Shown: positions 36,608 to 45,364 of the stretch, in pieces | Layout: each line of letters begins with the position of its first letter | How positions within the stretch are numbered: position 1 is the stretch's first letter | DNA from: Prosthecobacter vanneervenii | Lineage (GTDB): Bacteria > Verrucomicrobiota > Verrucomicrobiia > Verrucomicrobiales > Verrucomicrobiaceae | Length of the DNA stretch: 64,000 nucleotides | NCBI RefSeq assembly: GCF_014203095.1 | Contig: NZ_JACHIG010000001.1 | Coordinates: 806,001 to 870,000 of the forward strand | Direction of reading: 5' to 3' | Notes under the pieces: model-generated | Databases searched by the model: none | What the model saw: the letters and a program-made list of their open reading frames with translations, nothing else | Told to the model about the DNA's origin: nothing | Translations under genes and position numbers: made by a program

Positions 36608-37309
36608 ATGAGCGTGCCTGAAGAGCACCTGGCCTCCCGCCGCAGCCTGAAGTCCCGCGACACCCGCTGGGCCCATGCGCTGGCGGCTTGGATGGCCCGC
36701 TGCGGCCTGACGCCCAATGCCATCTCGGTGCTGAGCGTGGTCTTTGCCGCCGGGGCGATGGGCTGCCTGATGGTGGCTGGAGACCAGAACACCACGGCGG
36801 GCACCCTTGGGGCCTGGCTGGGGGCTCTGGTCTGCATCCAGCTCCGGCTGCTGTGCAATCTGATGGACGGCATGGTGGCGGTGGAGGGAGGCAAGGGCTC
36901 GCCCGTGGGGGCCATCTATAATGATGCGCCGGACCGCGTGGCGGATGTGCTGATCCTGGTAGGAGCTGGCTACAGCGGCGCGGGAGATCCGGGGGTGGTA
37001 AAGCTTTTTCACGTCATCCCCATGGGCTGGTGCTGCGCTGTGGTGTCGGTCTGGACGGCCTACCTCCGTGTGCTGGGGGCCTCCCTAACCGCAAAGCATG
37101 ACTTCCGCGGCCCCATGGCCAAGCAGCATCGCATGGCCGTGCTGAGCGGGGGCATTTTGATCGAGCTGATGCAACACCTGCTGGGCTGGGAGCGGTGGGG
37201 GATCCTGACTGCGCTGACGGTGATTTTTTTTGGTGGCCTGTGGACGTGCTGGAGGCGGCTGGCAGTGATGGCCCGGGAGGTGGAGGCGGGAGCCAAGTTG
37301 GGGAAGTGA
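36608..37309 (+). CDS. CDP-alcohol phosphatidyltransferase family membrane protein, variant motif
   Basis: 233 residues, several transmembrane helices. The family signature D-x2-DG-x2-AR-x8-G-x3-D-x3-D is recognisable from residue 84 to 109 but altered: N84 for the first Asp, D87-G88 kept, A91-V92 for Ala-Arg, G101 kept, N105 for the third Asp and D109 kept. Related enzymes move a phospho-alcohol from CDP-activated lipid to an acceptor in phospholipid synthesis. The changes suggest a different donor or a subfamily with a modified metal site. It begins 21 bp after the lipoprotein gene. Confidence 0.75.
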   Translation: MSVPEEHLASRRSLKSRDTRWAHALAAWMARCGLTPNAISVLSVVFAAGAMGCLMVAGDQNTTAGTLGAWLGALVCIQLRLLCNLMDGMVAVEGGKGSPVGAIYNDAPDRVADVLILVGAGYSGAGDPGVVKLFHVIPMGWCCAVVSVWTAYLRVLGASLTAKHDFRGPMAKQHRMAVLSGGILIELMQHLLGWERWGILTALTVIFFGGLWTCWRRLAVMAREVEAGAKLGK

Positions 37310-37364
37310 GGCACGACATCCGGCCTCGCGAATTTGCAGCAGGCGAAGCGAGGAGACGCCCGAC

Positions 37365-37390
37365 GGAGGCTGGGGACCAGCCTCCCTACC
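37365..37390. repeat. REP-like hairpin followed by CTACC
   Basis: GGAGGCTGG (37365-37373), loop GGA, CCAGCCTCC (37377-37385), then CTACC (37386-37390). A second hairpin, CTGCGC/GCGCAG (37391-37409), follows directly. It lies in the 232-bp gap between the CDP-alcohol transferase and the 3D-domain gene. The same architecture recurs at 62971-62997 (inverted) and 63148-63174. Confidence 0.6.
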
Positions 37391-37541
37391 CTGCGCTGGG
37401 TCTGCGCAGGCCACAGTGGCAGGGCGTGTTTGCCCCGTGTGGCAAAAGTGCTCAGAAAATCAAAGATTGATTTCAATCTCGAAATACCCCACAATAACTC
37501 TTGTACAGGAAAAGTTAATAATCAGCATATTGGTAATAACG

Positions 37542-38021
37542 ATGCGACACCTCTCCCGATTCGTACTTCTGCTCTGCGCCTGCTCTCTGGCCGCATGCTC
37601 TAGCTCCGGGCTGTTTAATCGCAACACACGCATCACCTCTGTACGCACCACGGCCTACACCCACGGCGAGGCCGACCACATCGTCTATGGTGCCAAGACG
37701 GCGGTGGGCACCCAGCTCAAATACGGCAACGTGCGCAGTGCCGCAGCGGACTGGTCTGTCTATCCCGTGGGCACCATTTTCCAGATCGAGGGCCTGCCCT
37801 ACATCTACCAGGTGGACGACTACGGCTCCGCACTGGTGGGCACCAACACGATCGACCTGTACAAACCCGACAAGGCCACGATGAAGGCCTGGGGTGTGCG
37901 CAATGTGAACATCCGCGTACTGCGCTGGGGCTCATTCTCCAAGAGCCTGTCCATCATGAAGGAGCGCACCGCCTACCCGCACATCCGCCGCATGGTGGAG
38001 CGCATCCAGACCAGCTCGTAG
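37542..38021 (+). CDS. 3D-domain lipoprotein
   Basis: About 159 residues from the ATG at 37542. Lipoprotein signal with lipobox LAAC. The mature part carries a 3D domain (named for three conserved Asp) in a double-psi barrel: TTAYTHGEAD, TIFQIEG, YQVDDYGSALVGTNTIDLY. The same module ends lytic transglycosylase MltA and occurs in cell-wall enzymes, suggesting a peptidoglycan role, though a stand-alone 3D protein may be non-catalytic. Upstream DNA (37470-37540) is AT-rich and may hold its promoter. Confidence 0.75.
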   Translation: MRHLSRFVLLLCACSLAACSSSGLFNRNTRITSVRTTAYTHGEADHIVYGAKTAVGTQLKYGNVRSAAADWSVYPVGTIFQIEGLPYIYQVDDYGSALVGTNTIDLYKPDKATMKAWGVRNVNIRVLRWGSFSKSLSIMKERTAYPHIRRMVERIQTSS

Positions 38022-38061
38022 TCTGGACAGACGGCCGGTTTTCCACCCCTTCCCCTTTCTC

Positions 38062-38715
38062 GTGACCAAGCAGGAGCGCGCCGACTACATTCGGGGTCGT
38101 CTGGCAGAACTGTACCCTGACCCGCCCGTGCCGCTGGACCACACGGACGCCTTTACCCTGCTGGTGGCGGTGCTGCTTTCCGCGCAGTGCACCGACGTGC
38201 GGGTGAATCAGGTGACCCCTGCGCTTTTCAAGCTGGGCCACACCCCCAAAGCACTGGCGGCTGCACCGCTGGAGGAGATCGAAGCCATCGTGCGGCCCTG
38301 CGGGCTGGGACCGCAGAAAGCGCGGGCCATCAAGGAACTTTCCCGCATCCTGCTCACGGAGCATGGCGGCCAGGTGCCAGCCTCTCTGGAGGCACTGGAG
38401 CGGCTGCCGGGCGTGGGACACAAGACTGCGCAGGTGGTGATGGCGCAGGCCTTTGGCGTACCCTCCTTTCCGGTGGACACCCACATTCACCGCCTGGCCC
38501 AGCGCTGGTGCCTGACCACTGGCAAATCCGTGACTCAGACCGAGCGCGACCTGAAGCGCCTCTTTCCCGAAGAGTCATGGAACAAGCTGCACCTGCAGAT
38601 CATCTTTTACGGCCGTGAATTCTGCACGGCACGTGGCTGCGACGGTCTCAGCTGCGAGATCTGCAGCACCTGCAACGCAGGACGCAAAAAGCCGGTGAAG
38701 ACCAAGAAGGCGTAA
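38062..38715 (+). CDS. nth: Endonuclease III, DNA glycosylase/AP lyase
   Basis: 217 residues from a GTG at 38062. The helix-hairpin-helix LPGVGHKTAQVV contains the catalytic Lys (K121), and FPVDTHIHRLAQR has the catalytic Asp (D139). It removes oxidised pyrimidines in base-excision repair. The C-terminal iron-sulfur Cys cluster is unusual: C188, C193, C198, C201 and C204, with spacing unlike the C-x6-C-x2-C-x5-C of the E. coli enzyme. A Lys-rich tail follows. Confidence 0.93.
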   Translation: MTKQERADYIRGRLAELYPDPPVPLDHTDAFTLLVAVLLSAQCTDVRVNQVTPALFKLGHTPKALAAAPLEEIEAIVRPCGLGPQKARAIKELSRILLTEHGGQVPASLEALERLPGVGHKTAQVVMAQAFGVPSFPVDTHIHRLAQRWCLTTGKSVTQTERDLKRLFPEESWNKLHLQIIFYGREFCTARGCDGLSCEICSTCNAGRKKPVKTKKA

Positions 38716-38748
38716 GTCCAATGCAGCAACCTGCCCGAGGGAAAACGG

Positions 38749-39636
38749 CTACCAGCGCAGGCGCAGGGAGGTGCGGAAAGCACGGGTGACGTTGCCGAAG
38801 TCGCCGCCAACCCCTACATCAAACATGGGCAGCACTCGGAAATACCCGGTAAGGTCGATCGTCTTGCTGTCATATTTGTCGGCGCTGCTCACCGTCACAC
38901 CAGCCTGCACTTCCAGCCAGTCCAGCGGCGTGTAACGCAGGGCGGGACGCACGTAGATGGAACCGTCGCTGAAGCCCACAGAGGTGTTGGTGGCTTTCAG
39001 ACTGGCATAGACGAGACCGGCCTCTGCCACAAAAGTCAGCTTATCGTTGATGAGCGCGGTATGGAAGCCCACGCCAGCCTGAATGGAAGCAAAGTCGTAG
39101 TTGGCCTTGGTGGCTCCGCCCACAGTGCCGCCGCCCCCCGGACCGCTTCCCCAAGAAGCACCAAACTTCAAGTAGAGAGGATTCATGAGGGAAACCGTCA
39201 GCGTGGCACCGATGGTATTGGCACCGGCGAAGTCACCATTTTTCGGGGCCATGTAACGGTAGTAAGCCTCGATGTTGTTGAAATTGACGATGTTAGATCC
39301 GGCGGGCTTGGTGGCATACGCTCCGGAATTAACCGGCGGGGTGTTGTTGTATCCAGTCACGCCCTGCGGCGTGTAGGATGACATGGCCCCTGGCTGAGGA
39401 GCTGAGGCGTAGGGATCAACGTAGCCTGGTGGTGGCGTGACACTGGGCGTCACCGTGGAAGGCGGAAGCGAATTGGGATAGGACGGAACGCTGGGCGTAG
39501 TACCATAGCCCGGCGGAGGCGGCATGGTGCCATAACCGGGTGGGGGAACGCCCATGACGCCATAACCGGCGGGCGCGGCATCACTATGGCAAAAGGCAAT
39601 GCCAACGCAGAGAGCGCAATAAAAGATCCTTTTCAT
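38749..39636 (-). CDS. Outer-membrane beta-barrel protein with Pro/Gly/Tyr-rich N-terminal repeats
   Basis: 295 residues with a signal peptide (KRIFYCALCVGIAFCHSDA). Residues about 22-110 are low-complexity with PPPGYGT units repeated several times. From about 115 there are alternating strands (YYRYMAPKNGDF, TLTVSLMNPLYLKFGASWG, WLEVQAGVTVSS) and the C terminus TSLRLRW ends in an aromatic residue, as in outer-membrane barrels. Function unknown. A clear AT-rich promoter precedes it (39663-39691). Confidence 0.7.
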   Translation of the reverse strand: MKRIFYCALCVGIAFCHSDAAPAGYGVMGVPPPGYGTMPPPPGYGTTPSVPSYPNSLPPSTVTPSVTPPPGYVDPYASAPQPGAMSSYTPQGVTGYNNTPPVNSGAYATKPAGSNIVNFNNIEAYYRYMAPKNGDFAGANTIGATLTVSLMNPLYLKFGASWGSGPGGGGTVGGATKANYDFASIQAGVGFHTALINDKLTFVAEAGLVYASLKATNTSVGFSDGSIYVRPALRYTPLDWLEVQAGVTVSSADKYDSKTIDLTGYFRVLPMFDVGVGGDFGNVTRAFRTSLRLRW

Positions 39637-39662
39637 GGCAAGTGGTGCACCTATTGATTATT

Positions 39663-39691
39663 TAGATAAGTTAAATATTCTCTCAAATCAA
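39663..39691 (-). promoter_or_regulatory. Sigma70-type promoter for the beta-barrel gene
   Basis: On the minus strand, TTGATT (39691-39686) and TATCTA (39668-39663) are 17 bp apart, giving a leader of about 20 nt to the ATG at 39636. It lies in the 300-bp gap 39637-39936, which is AT-rich near 39640-39730. I see no gene or other repeat in that gap. Confidence 0.45.
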
Positions 39692-39936
39692 TAAATCCAT
39701 CAAATCTTTTTTTTAGTTTTGAGATTTTCATTCGCTCCAGCGATTACAGAGCGCCTAAGCCATGACGAAGACGCTGCCTTTGAGTGCGGCCACAGGGATA
39801 ATTCTCAGAACCGCGAGGTGCCGAGCCAGACGGGATTCACCATGTCAATGGCGCGCACAAATGCCTCACAGCCAATAAACTGTGAAAATAGATTGTGAAA
39901 TCACCTCTAGAACAAAGAGATGCTGCCGCATCCAGT

Positions 39937-41073
39937 TCAGGCTGGCATCCAAGCCTCCATGGCCAGGCTGGCAGCCCCGAGCGCCCCGGCATTATCTCCC
40001 AAGGTCGAGTGCACGACCTGAAGTCCTGAATCGCGCAGTGCAGGCATCAGCTGACAGGCCGATTCAGAGATGGACTGGCAGAAACGCTCTCCCAAAACCG
40101 TGAGCGGCCCATGCAGTATGAAAACGCCTGTGTCCAGGATCATGTGCAGACAACCAATCACCCGGGCATAGTCCATGCAAACCTCATCCCAAGCTTTGCC
40201 AGTGACGTCTGCCACGGCGGCGAGAGCAGCGCGCAGATCCTCGGGCTGCTTGGCCCGCGGCCCCACACCTGCCAGCCGTCTCCAGGTGGCCGGTGCACTC
40301 AAGGCGTGGTGCATTTCTTGTGTGGCCCCTTTGGGGTCACCGCCGAGCGGCCAGGGCCAGCGCCCCACCTCACCCGCCGTAAAGTGCGCCCCCTCGATGA
40401 GCTGCCCATTTTGAACAATCGCCGCGCCAAAACCGCTGCGCGGCCCGAGGATGATGTAGTTATTGAGATCATGCCCGCGACCGAACCAGCGCTCTGCCAG
40501 CGCGATGGCGCGGAGGTTGTTTTGCAGAATGACGGGCACGCCCAGTTTGGGGCCGATCATTTCCACCACCGGCACGTTGTTCCAGTCTGCAATGAAGGCG
40601 TAATGCAGCCCCACTCCGGAGTGTGCATTGACCAGCCCTGGCACGCCGAGGCCCGCAAAGAGCAGCGAGCCTTTCATCTTTGTGCCCAGCCGTGCAACGC
40701 AGCTCAGGATGGATTTGATGACGCTTTCCGCTGTGGCATCCGCCGGAACTGCCGTCTCCACCGATGCCTGCACGGCACCGGAAAAATCCACACCCGCCGC
40801 CTGGATGCGCTGGGCATTGAACTCCACACCGGCAAACCAGCCCGCATCTGACCTCGTGGTGAGGATGCGCCGTGGGCGGCCCATGGGCCCCTGATTGAGA
40901 CCGGACTCATCCAGATAGCCGTCGGCGATGAGCTGGTCGATGTACAAGCCTGTGGTGGAAGGCGAAATAGCCAGCGCCTTGGCAAGAGTAGTGCGGGAAG
41001 TAGCCCTGCCGCTGCGCACGTGCAACACGGCTGCCCCGAGGGTCTCACGTTGGAAAATTGGATTTTTTCGCAT
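39937..41073 (-). CDS. ROK family transcriptional repressor
   Basis: 378 residues. An N-terminal winged helix-turn-helix (about 20-70: TSRTTLAKALAISPSTTGLYIDQLIADGYL) precedes a ROK domain. The catalytic Asp of ROK kinases is missing (QNNLRAIA where kinases have NDxxxxA), and the CxCGxxGCxE zinc site is absent, so it should bind a sugar-like effector without phosphorylating it. It diverges from the LLM/Gfo operon across 68 bp, which strongly suggests that it regulates that operon. Confidence 0.85.
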   Translation of the reverse strand: MRKNPIFQRETLGAAVLHVRSGRATSRTTLAKALAISPSTTGLYIDQLIADGYLDESGLNQGPMGRPRRILTTRSDAGWFAGVEFNAQRIQAAGVDFSGAVQASVETAVPADATAESVIKSILSCVARLGTKMKGSLLFAGLGVPGLVNAHSGVGLHYAFIADWNNVPVVEMIGPKLGVPVILQNNLRAIALAERWFGRGHDLNNYIILGPRSGFGAAIVQNGQLIEGAHFTAGEVGRWPWPLGGDPKGATQEMHHALSAPATWRRLAGVGPRAKQPEDLRAALAAVADVTGKAWDEVCMDYARVIGCLHMILDTGVFILHGPLTVLGERFCQSISESACQLMPALRDSGLQVVHSTLGDNAGALGAASLAMEAWMPA

Positions 41074-41141
41074 TCGAACAAAAAGCGTGTTGATCTCTAG
41101 CTGTCCAGCGGGATCAGTGCGGGCAACTCTACAATTACTTC

Positions 41142-42293
41142 ATGACTGAACTACCCATCCGCACAACGGAGCGCAAGTGTGAAGTCGCATGGTTCTCTGC
41201 TCTTTGCTCAGATGATTATGAATTTCTCGGCATTCCGGACGGCTCTCTGCGCTCCAGCTACGAGCACTGCGGTGACATCGTAAAAAAGGCCGACACGCTC
41301 GGGTACCAGAACATCCTGCTGCCCTCGGGCTGGATCGCCGGGCAGGATGCGCTGGCCTTTGCCGCCGCCATGGCCCCGCAGACGGCGCAGATCAACCAGT
41401 TGGTGGCGCTGCGCATGGGGGAGGTCTGGCCGCCCATGCTGGCGCGCGCGCTGGCCACGGTGGACCACATCGCCAAAGGGCGCCTGTGCATCAACATCAT
41501 CTCTTCCGACATGCCGGGCATCAAGGAGAGCAACGAGGTGCGCTACGCACGCGCCAGCGAGATCATCCAGATCCTGCAGGGGCTGTGGCGTACGAACGGG
41601 CCCTTTGAGTGGAAGGGGGAGTTTTACAACATCAGCCTGCCCAATACCGAGCCGGCCAAGCCCTATCAGCAAAACGGTGGGCCCCTGCTCTACTTTGGCG
41701 GCATCTCCCCTGCTGCCCAGGAGCTCTGCGCCAAGCACTGCGACGTCTTTCTCATGTGGCCGGAAACGGAGGACCGCATCGCCGAAACGATGCGGGTCAT
41801 GTCTGAAAAAGCCGCCGCCCATGGGCGCAAGATCGACTTCGGCTTCCGCACGCATGTGATCGTGCGCGAGACGGAGGCCGAGGCACGCGCCGCCGCAGAC
41901 CGGCTCATCTCCAAGCTCGATGCCGCCAAAGGCGCGGAGATCAAGGCCCGCTCGCAGGACAGCCAAAGCGCGGGCGTGAAGAGGCAGGACGAACTGCGCG
42001 CACAGAGCAAGGATCTCTACATCGAGCCGCATCTCTGGAGCGGCATCGGCCTGGCGCGCAGCGGCTGCGCCAGCGCCATCGTGGGAGACCCGGACCAGGT
42101 GCTGGCCAAGCTGAACCGCTACATGGACATGGGCATGCGCGCCTTTGTACTCAGCGGCTACCCGCATCTGGAAGAGTGCGACCTCTTTGCCAAGCACGTG
42201 CTGCCACGCCTGCCCTCCTGCCGCCTGAATGAACTGCAGGGCCGCCGCGTTCCTGATCCTGTCACACCGCTGACCACCGCACCTCGCACTTGA
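41142..42293 (+). CDS. LLM-class flavin-dependent monooxygenase (SsuD-like)
   Basis: 383 residues with the luciferase-like TIM barrel: [51 protein letters not shown] and [23 protein letters not shown] match alkanesulfonate monooxygenase-type enzymes. Such enzymes need FMNH2 from a separate reductase and insert oxygen next to sulfonate or other groups; no flavin reductase is encoded nearby. It is followed after 5 bp by a Gfo/Idh/MocA dehydrogenase and is divergent from a ROK repressor, so the substrate is probably a sugar derivative. Confidence 0.85.
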   Translation: MTELPIRTTERKCEVAWFSALCSDDYEFLGIPDGSLRSSYEHCGDIVKKADTLGYQNILLPSGWIAGQDALAFAAAMAPQTAQINQLVALRMGEVWPPMLARALATVDHIAKGRLCINIISSDMPGIKESNEVRYARASEIIQILQGLWRTNGPFEWKGEFYNISLPNTEPAKPYQQNGGPLLYFGGISPAAQELCAKHCDVFLMWPETEDRIAETMRVMSEKAAAHGRKIDFGFRTHVIVRETEAEARAAADRLISKLDAAKGAEIKARSQDSQSAGVKRQDELRAQSKDLYIEPHLWSGIGLARSGCASAIVGDPDQVLAKLNRYMDMGMRAFVLSGYPHLEECDLFAKHVLPRLPSCRLNELQGRRVPDPVTPLTTAPRT

Positions 42294-42298
42294 TTGAT

Positions 42299-43345
42299 AT
42301 GCCAGCACCTGTTCGTTTCGCACTCGCCGGATTCGGCGCCTGGGGCAAGTTTCATGCCCAATCCATCGCTGGTAATCTTGAAGCCAGGCTGGTGGCCATC
42401 TCCGCGCCTTCGGAGGCCTCGCGAGAGGAAGCGCGAAAGCTGTATCCAGAAGCACAGATCTTTGCCGACAGCCTGGAGATGATCGCGCAGGCGGAGTTTG
42501 ACATCATCGACATCGCCACGCCAAGCCACACGCATCGGGAGATCGCGCTGGCAGCCATGGCGAAGAAGAAGCATGTGCTGCTGGAAAAGCCCATGGCCAT
42601 CACGCTGGATGACTGCAAGGCCATCGTGGCAGGCGCGCGCGACCACGGCGTGCATCTGGCCGTAGGACATGAGCTGCGCCTTTCCAGCCAGTGGGGGCAC
42701 ATCAAGGAGATCATCGACGCCGGCACCATCGGCGATCCGCAGTACGTGCTGGTGGAACTCTCACGCAAGCCCTACCGCCTGGGTGCAAGCGGCTGGCGCT
42801 ACGATCAGAGCCGCGTGGGCAGCTGGGTGCTGGAGGAGCCGATCCACTTCTTTGATCTGGCGCGCTGGTATCTGGAAAGCAGCGGCGATCCCGTGGAGCT
42901 GCATGCGTATGCCAACTCCCGTGATCCGCAGCGCCCGACACTCTATGACAACTTTAGCGCCATGTTTAAATACGCCAACGGCAGCTACGCCGTGGTGTCG
43001 CAGACGCTGGCGGCCTTTGAGCATCATCAGACCGTGAAGGTCAGCGGTACGAAGGGCGCGCTGTGGGCGGCCTGGAGCGGTGCGCTGGACCGCACGCTGG
43101 AGCCCGAGTATTTCCTCAAGGTGTTTGATGGTGAGAAGCTCGAAAATGTGAAGCTCACCAAGCACAGCGGCGAGGTCTTTGAACTGCGCGAGGAGATCGC
43201 CCAGAGCATCGACATGGTGCGCAGCGGCAAGAAGCCCATCGCCACCGGCCTAGACGGCCTGTGGAGCGCCGGGCTGTGCCTCGTCGCCGAAGAATCCATC
43301 CGCCAGGGCAGGCCACTGCCGGTGGGGGAGATGCTGAGGTTTTGA
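42299..43345 (+). CDS. Gfo/Idh/MocA family dehydrogenase
   Basis: About 348 residues from the ATG at 42299; a TTG at 42290 overlapping the preceding stop is an alternative. N-terminal Rossmann fold FALAGFGAWG, then the family block DIATPSHTHREIALAAMAKKKHVLLEKPMA with the conserved EKP (Lys for catalysis). The C-terminal alpha/beta domain includes EPIHFFDLARW, carrying the conserved His. These NAD(P) enzymes oxidise or reduce sugars, inositols and related alcohols. It is the likely partner of the LLM enzyme. Confidence 0.88.
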   Translation: MPAPVRFALAGFGAWGKFHAQSIAGNLEARLVAISAPSEASREEARKLYPEAQIFADSLEMIAQAEFDIIDIATPSHTHREIALAAMAKKKHVLLEKPMAITLDDCKAIVAGARDHGVHLAVGHELRLSSQWGHIKEIIDAGTIGDPQYVLVELSRKPYRLGASGWRYDQSRVGSWVLEEPIHFFDLARWYLESSGDPVELHAYANSRDPQRPTLYDNFSAMFKYANGSYAVVSQTLAAFEHHQTVKVSGTKGALWAAWSGALDRTLEPEYFLKVFDGEKLENVKLTKHSGEVFELREEIAQSIDMVRSGKKPIATGLDGLWSAGLCLVAEESIRQGRPLPVGEMLRF

Positions 43346-43406
43346 GCGCAGTAAATCACGCTGATTTGACAGCGGCATCGCTTTCATGGCGTAGTGCACA
43401 GCCTCC

Positions 43407-44630
43407 ATGAAAATCCACGCTCTGCTGCTTGCTTCCGCGCTCATCACCCCTGCCCTCTTTGCTGCCGACTGGCCGGCCTGGCGCGGGCCCACGATGGATG
43501 GCCATGCCGCAGCGGGGCAAAAGCTGCCGCTGAAATGGAGCGAAGGCGAACACGTACTGTGGAAGGCCGAGGTGCGTGGCCGCGGGCACGGCTCGCCCAC
43601 CCTTGTAGCAGATCACGTTTATCTTGCCACGGCTGATGTGGAGACCGAGGAGCAGCTGGTGCTCTGCTTTGACCGCAAGACTGGCAAGAAGCTCTGGGAG
43701 GCCGTGGTGCATCGCGGCAACCTCAACACCAAAGGTCACAAGATCTCCTCGCAGGCCTCATCCGATGTGGTGAGCGATGGCGAGCGCCTGTTTGTCAATT
43801 TTCTCAACAACGGTGCTATCTTCACCACCGCGCTGGATTTTTCCGGCAAGCAGCTTTGGCAGCGCCGCGTGTGCGACTTTCAAGTGCATCAGGGCTTTGG
43901 CTCCACTCCGGTCATTTACCAGTCCATCGTGCTCGTCTCAGCCGATCATCGCGGCGGTGGAAAGATGACCGGACTGAACAAGCTGACGGGTGAGATCGTG
44001 TGGCAGCAGGACCGCCCGCCCGTAGCCAACTACGCCTCTCCGGCCGTGGTGCAGGCGGCAGGCAGAACGCAGGCCGTGCTGGCGGGCTGCAACAAAGTGG
44101 AAAGCTTTGATCCGCTCACCGGCAAGAAGCTCTGGAGCATCGATGGCAGCACCGAGGAAACCGTGGTGACAGCCGTCACTGATGGCAGCCGCGTCTTTCT
44201 CGGTGGTGGTTATCCCAAGAACCACACCATGGCGGTAGAGGCAGACGGCTCCGGAAAGATCGCGTGGGAAAACGTCACGCGCACTTACGTGCCGTCCATG
44301 ATCGTGAAGAACGGCCACGTCTTTGCCGTGGGTGATGGCGGACGCGCAGCCTGCTGGAAAGCCGCCACCGGCGAGGAGCTGTGGTCGGAGAAAGTGGATC
44401 GCGAATTCTATGGCTCACCCGTCATGGCCGATTCGCGCATCTACGTGACGAGCAAGGGCGGCGTGACCTCGGTGTTTGAGGCCACACCGGAGAAGTTCAC
44501 CCTTCTTTCGCAGAACCAGCTCGGAGACGAGTGCTTCAGCACGCCAGCCATCTGCGACAACCGCATCTACCTGCGCTCCGCCAAGACCGGCCCCGTGCGC
44601 CAGGAGTACCTTTGGTGCGTGGGCGAGTAG
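43407..44630 (+). CDS. Exported PQQ-type beta-propeller protein
   Basis: 407 residues, signal peptide KIHALLLASALITPALFA. The mature part begins DWPAWRGPTMDG, the typical start of the planctomycete/verrucomicrobial exported propeller family, and has PQQ-repeat units such as CFDRKTGKKLWEA, GLNKLTGEIVWQQ, FDPLTGKKLWSI and WKAATGEELWSE. No dehydrogenase residues are evident, so it may be a structural or carbohydrate-binding propeller and not an alcohol dehydrogenase. 61 bp after the Gfo gene on the same strand. Confidence 0.8.
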   Translation: MKIHALLLASALITPALFAADWPAWRGPTMDGHAAAGQKLPLKWSEGEHVLWKAEVRGRGHGSPTLVADHVYLATADVETEEQLVLCFDRKTGKKLWEAVVHRGNLNTKGHKISSQASSDVVSDGERLFVNFLNNGAIFTTALDFSGKQLWQRRVCDFQVHQGFGSTPVIYQSIVLVSADHRGGGKMTGLNKLTGEIVWQQDRPPVANYASPAVVQAAGRTQAVLAGCNKVESFDPLTGKKLWSIDGSTEETVVTAVTDGSRVFLGGGYPKNHTMAVEADGSGKIAWENVTRTYVPSMIVKNGHVFAVGDGGRAACWKAATGEELWSEKVDREFYGSPVMADSRIYVTSKGGVTSVFEATPEKFTLLSQNQLGDECFSTPAICDNRIYLRSAKTGPVRQEYLWCVGE

Positions 44631-44777
44631 GTAGCGAGCAGGGACTGATTGTGAAGTCCGCTTCACCTTCATTTCACACACCCGCTGTTGGAAAAGTGCA
44701 AAGCTGCACCATTTTCCATGCAAGCCTCAAATCCCTCCCTGTGTCGTCGGATGATGCGCAGCACGCAGCCTCCTCCT

Positions 44778-45347
44778 ATGCAACCATCTCTCATCATCCG
44801 GCGCATCATCCTGCTGCTCTGGCAGATCCCGCTCGCGGTGGTGGCTCTGTGTGCCGCAGGCTTGGGCGCGCTGTTTCTGCGATCAGATGTGCGATCTTTC
44901 CGGCCCCGGCTGCCAGAGATCCGAAAGATCATCGAGGCGCAAAAAGCGGCGACTCCCACGATGCCGCCTTTTCTGATTTCATGCCTTCGTGCGGAAGGCG
45001 TTCCTGACCAGTTCACCGCCAGATGCCTGCTCTCGCAGTTCGGGCTGGATGACACCAACTCTAACCACCGGCATGCACGTGCGCTATTATGGACAGGATC
45101 GTTATACTGGCATTTGAGCGGGGAAGAACGTGATCTGCTGTACTGTGCGTTCATGAATGATGGTGCAGGTGGATTGGGCATCCATCATCTGGCCTCACGC
45201 CTGTTTGGCAGACCTGTCGAGGAGCTGACGGACTCAGAGTTGGCCGCCCTAGCCGTGGCCAGCACCTCTCCCTCGCGCTTTATCAAAGACCACGCGCTTC
45301 TGGAAACCTACAGCGGGAAACTCTTGCACTGCATCAAGGCCGGGTAA
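44778..45347 (+). CDS. Short GT51-like (peptidoglycan transglycosylase family) membrane protein
   Basis: About 189 residues from the ATG at 44778; starts at 44718 or 44751 are also possible. One N-terminal membrane anchor (IIRRIILLLWQIPLAVVALCAAGLG). The C-terminal half matches the last GT51 blocks: ERDLLYCAFMN, then GGLGIHHLASRLFGRPVEELTDSELAALA and SPSRF, equivalent to the YLN and YFGK-x-ELTxxExAxLA motifs of penicillin-binding proteins. Of the catalytic EDxxF motif only AEG (E73) remains, and the QQL and RKxxE motifs are weak. It is either a divergent monofunctional transglycosylase or an inactive derivative. It overlaps the next gene's frame by one base at most. Confidence 0.6.
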   Translation: MQPSLIIRRIILLLWQIPLAVVALCAAGLGALFLRSDVRSFRPRLPEIRKIIEAQKAATPTMPPFLISCLRAEGVPDQFTARCLLSQFGLDDTNSNHRHARALLWTGSLYWHLSGEERDLLYCAFMNDGAGGLGIHHLASRLFGRPVEELTDSELAALAVASTSPSRFIKDHALLETYSGKLLHCIKAG

Positions 45348-45364
45348 TGCATGGCACCTGTGCC

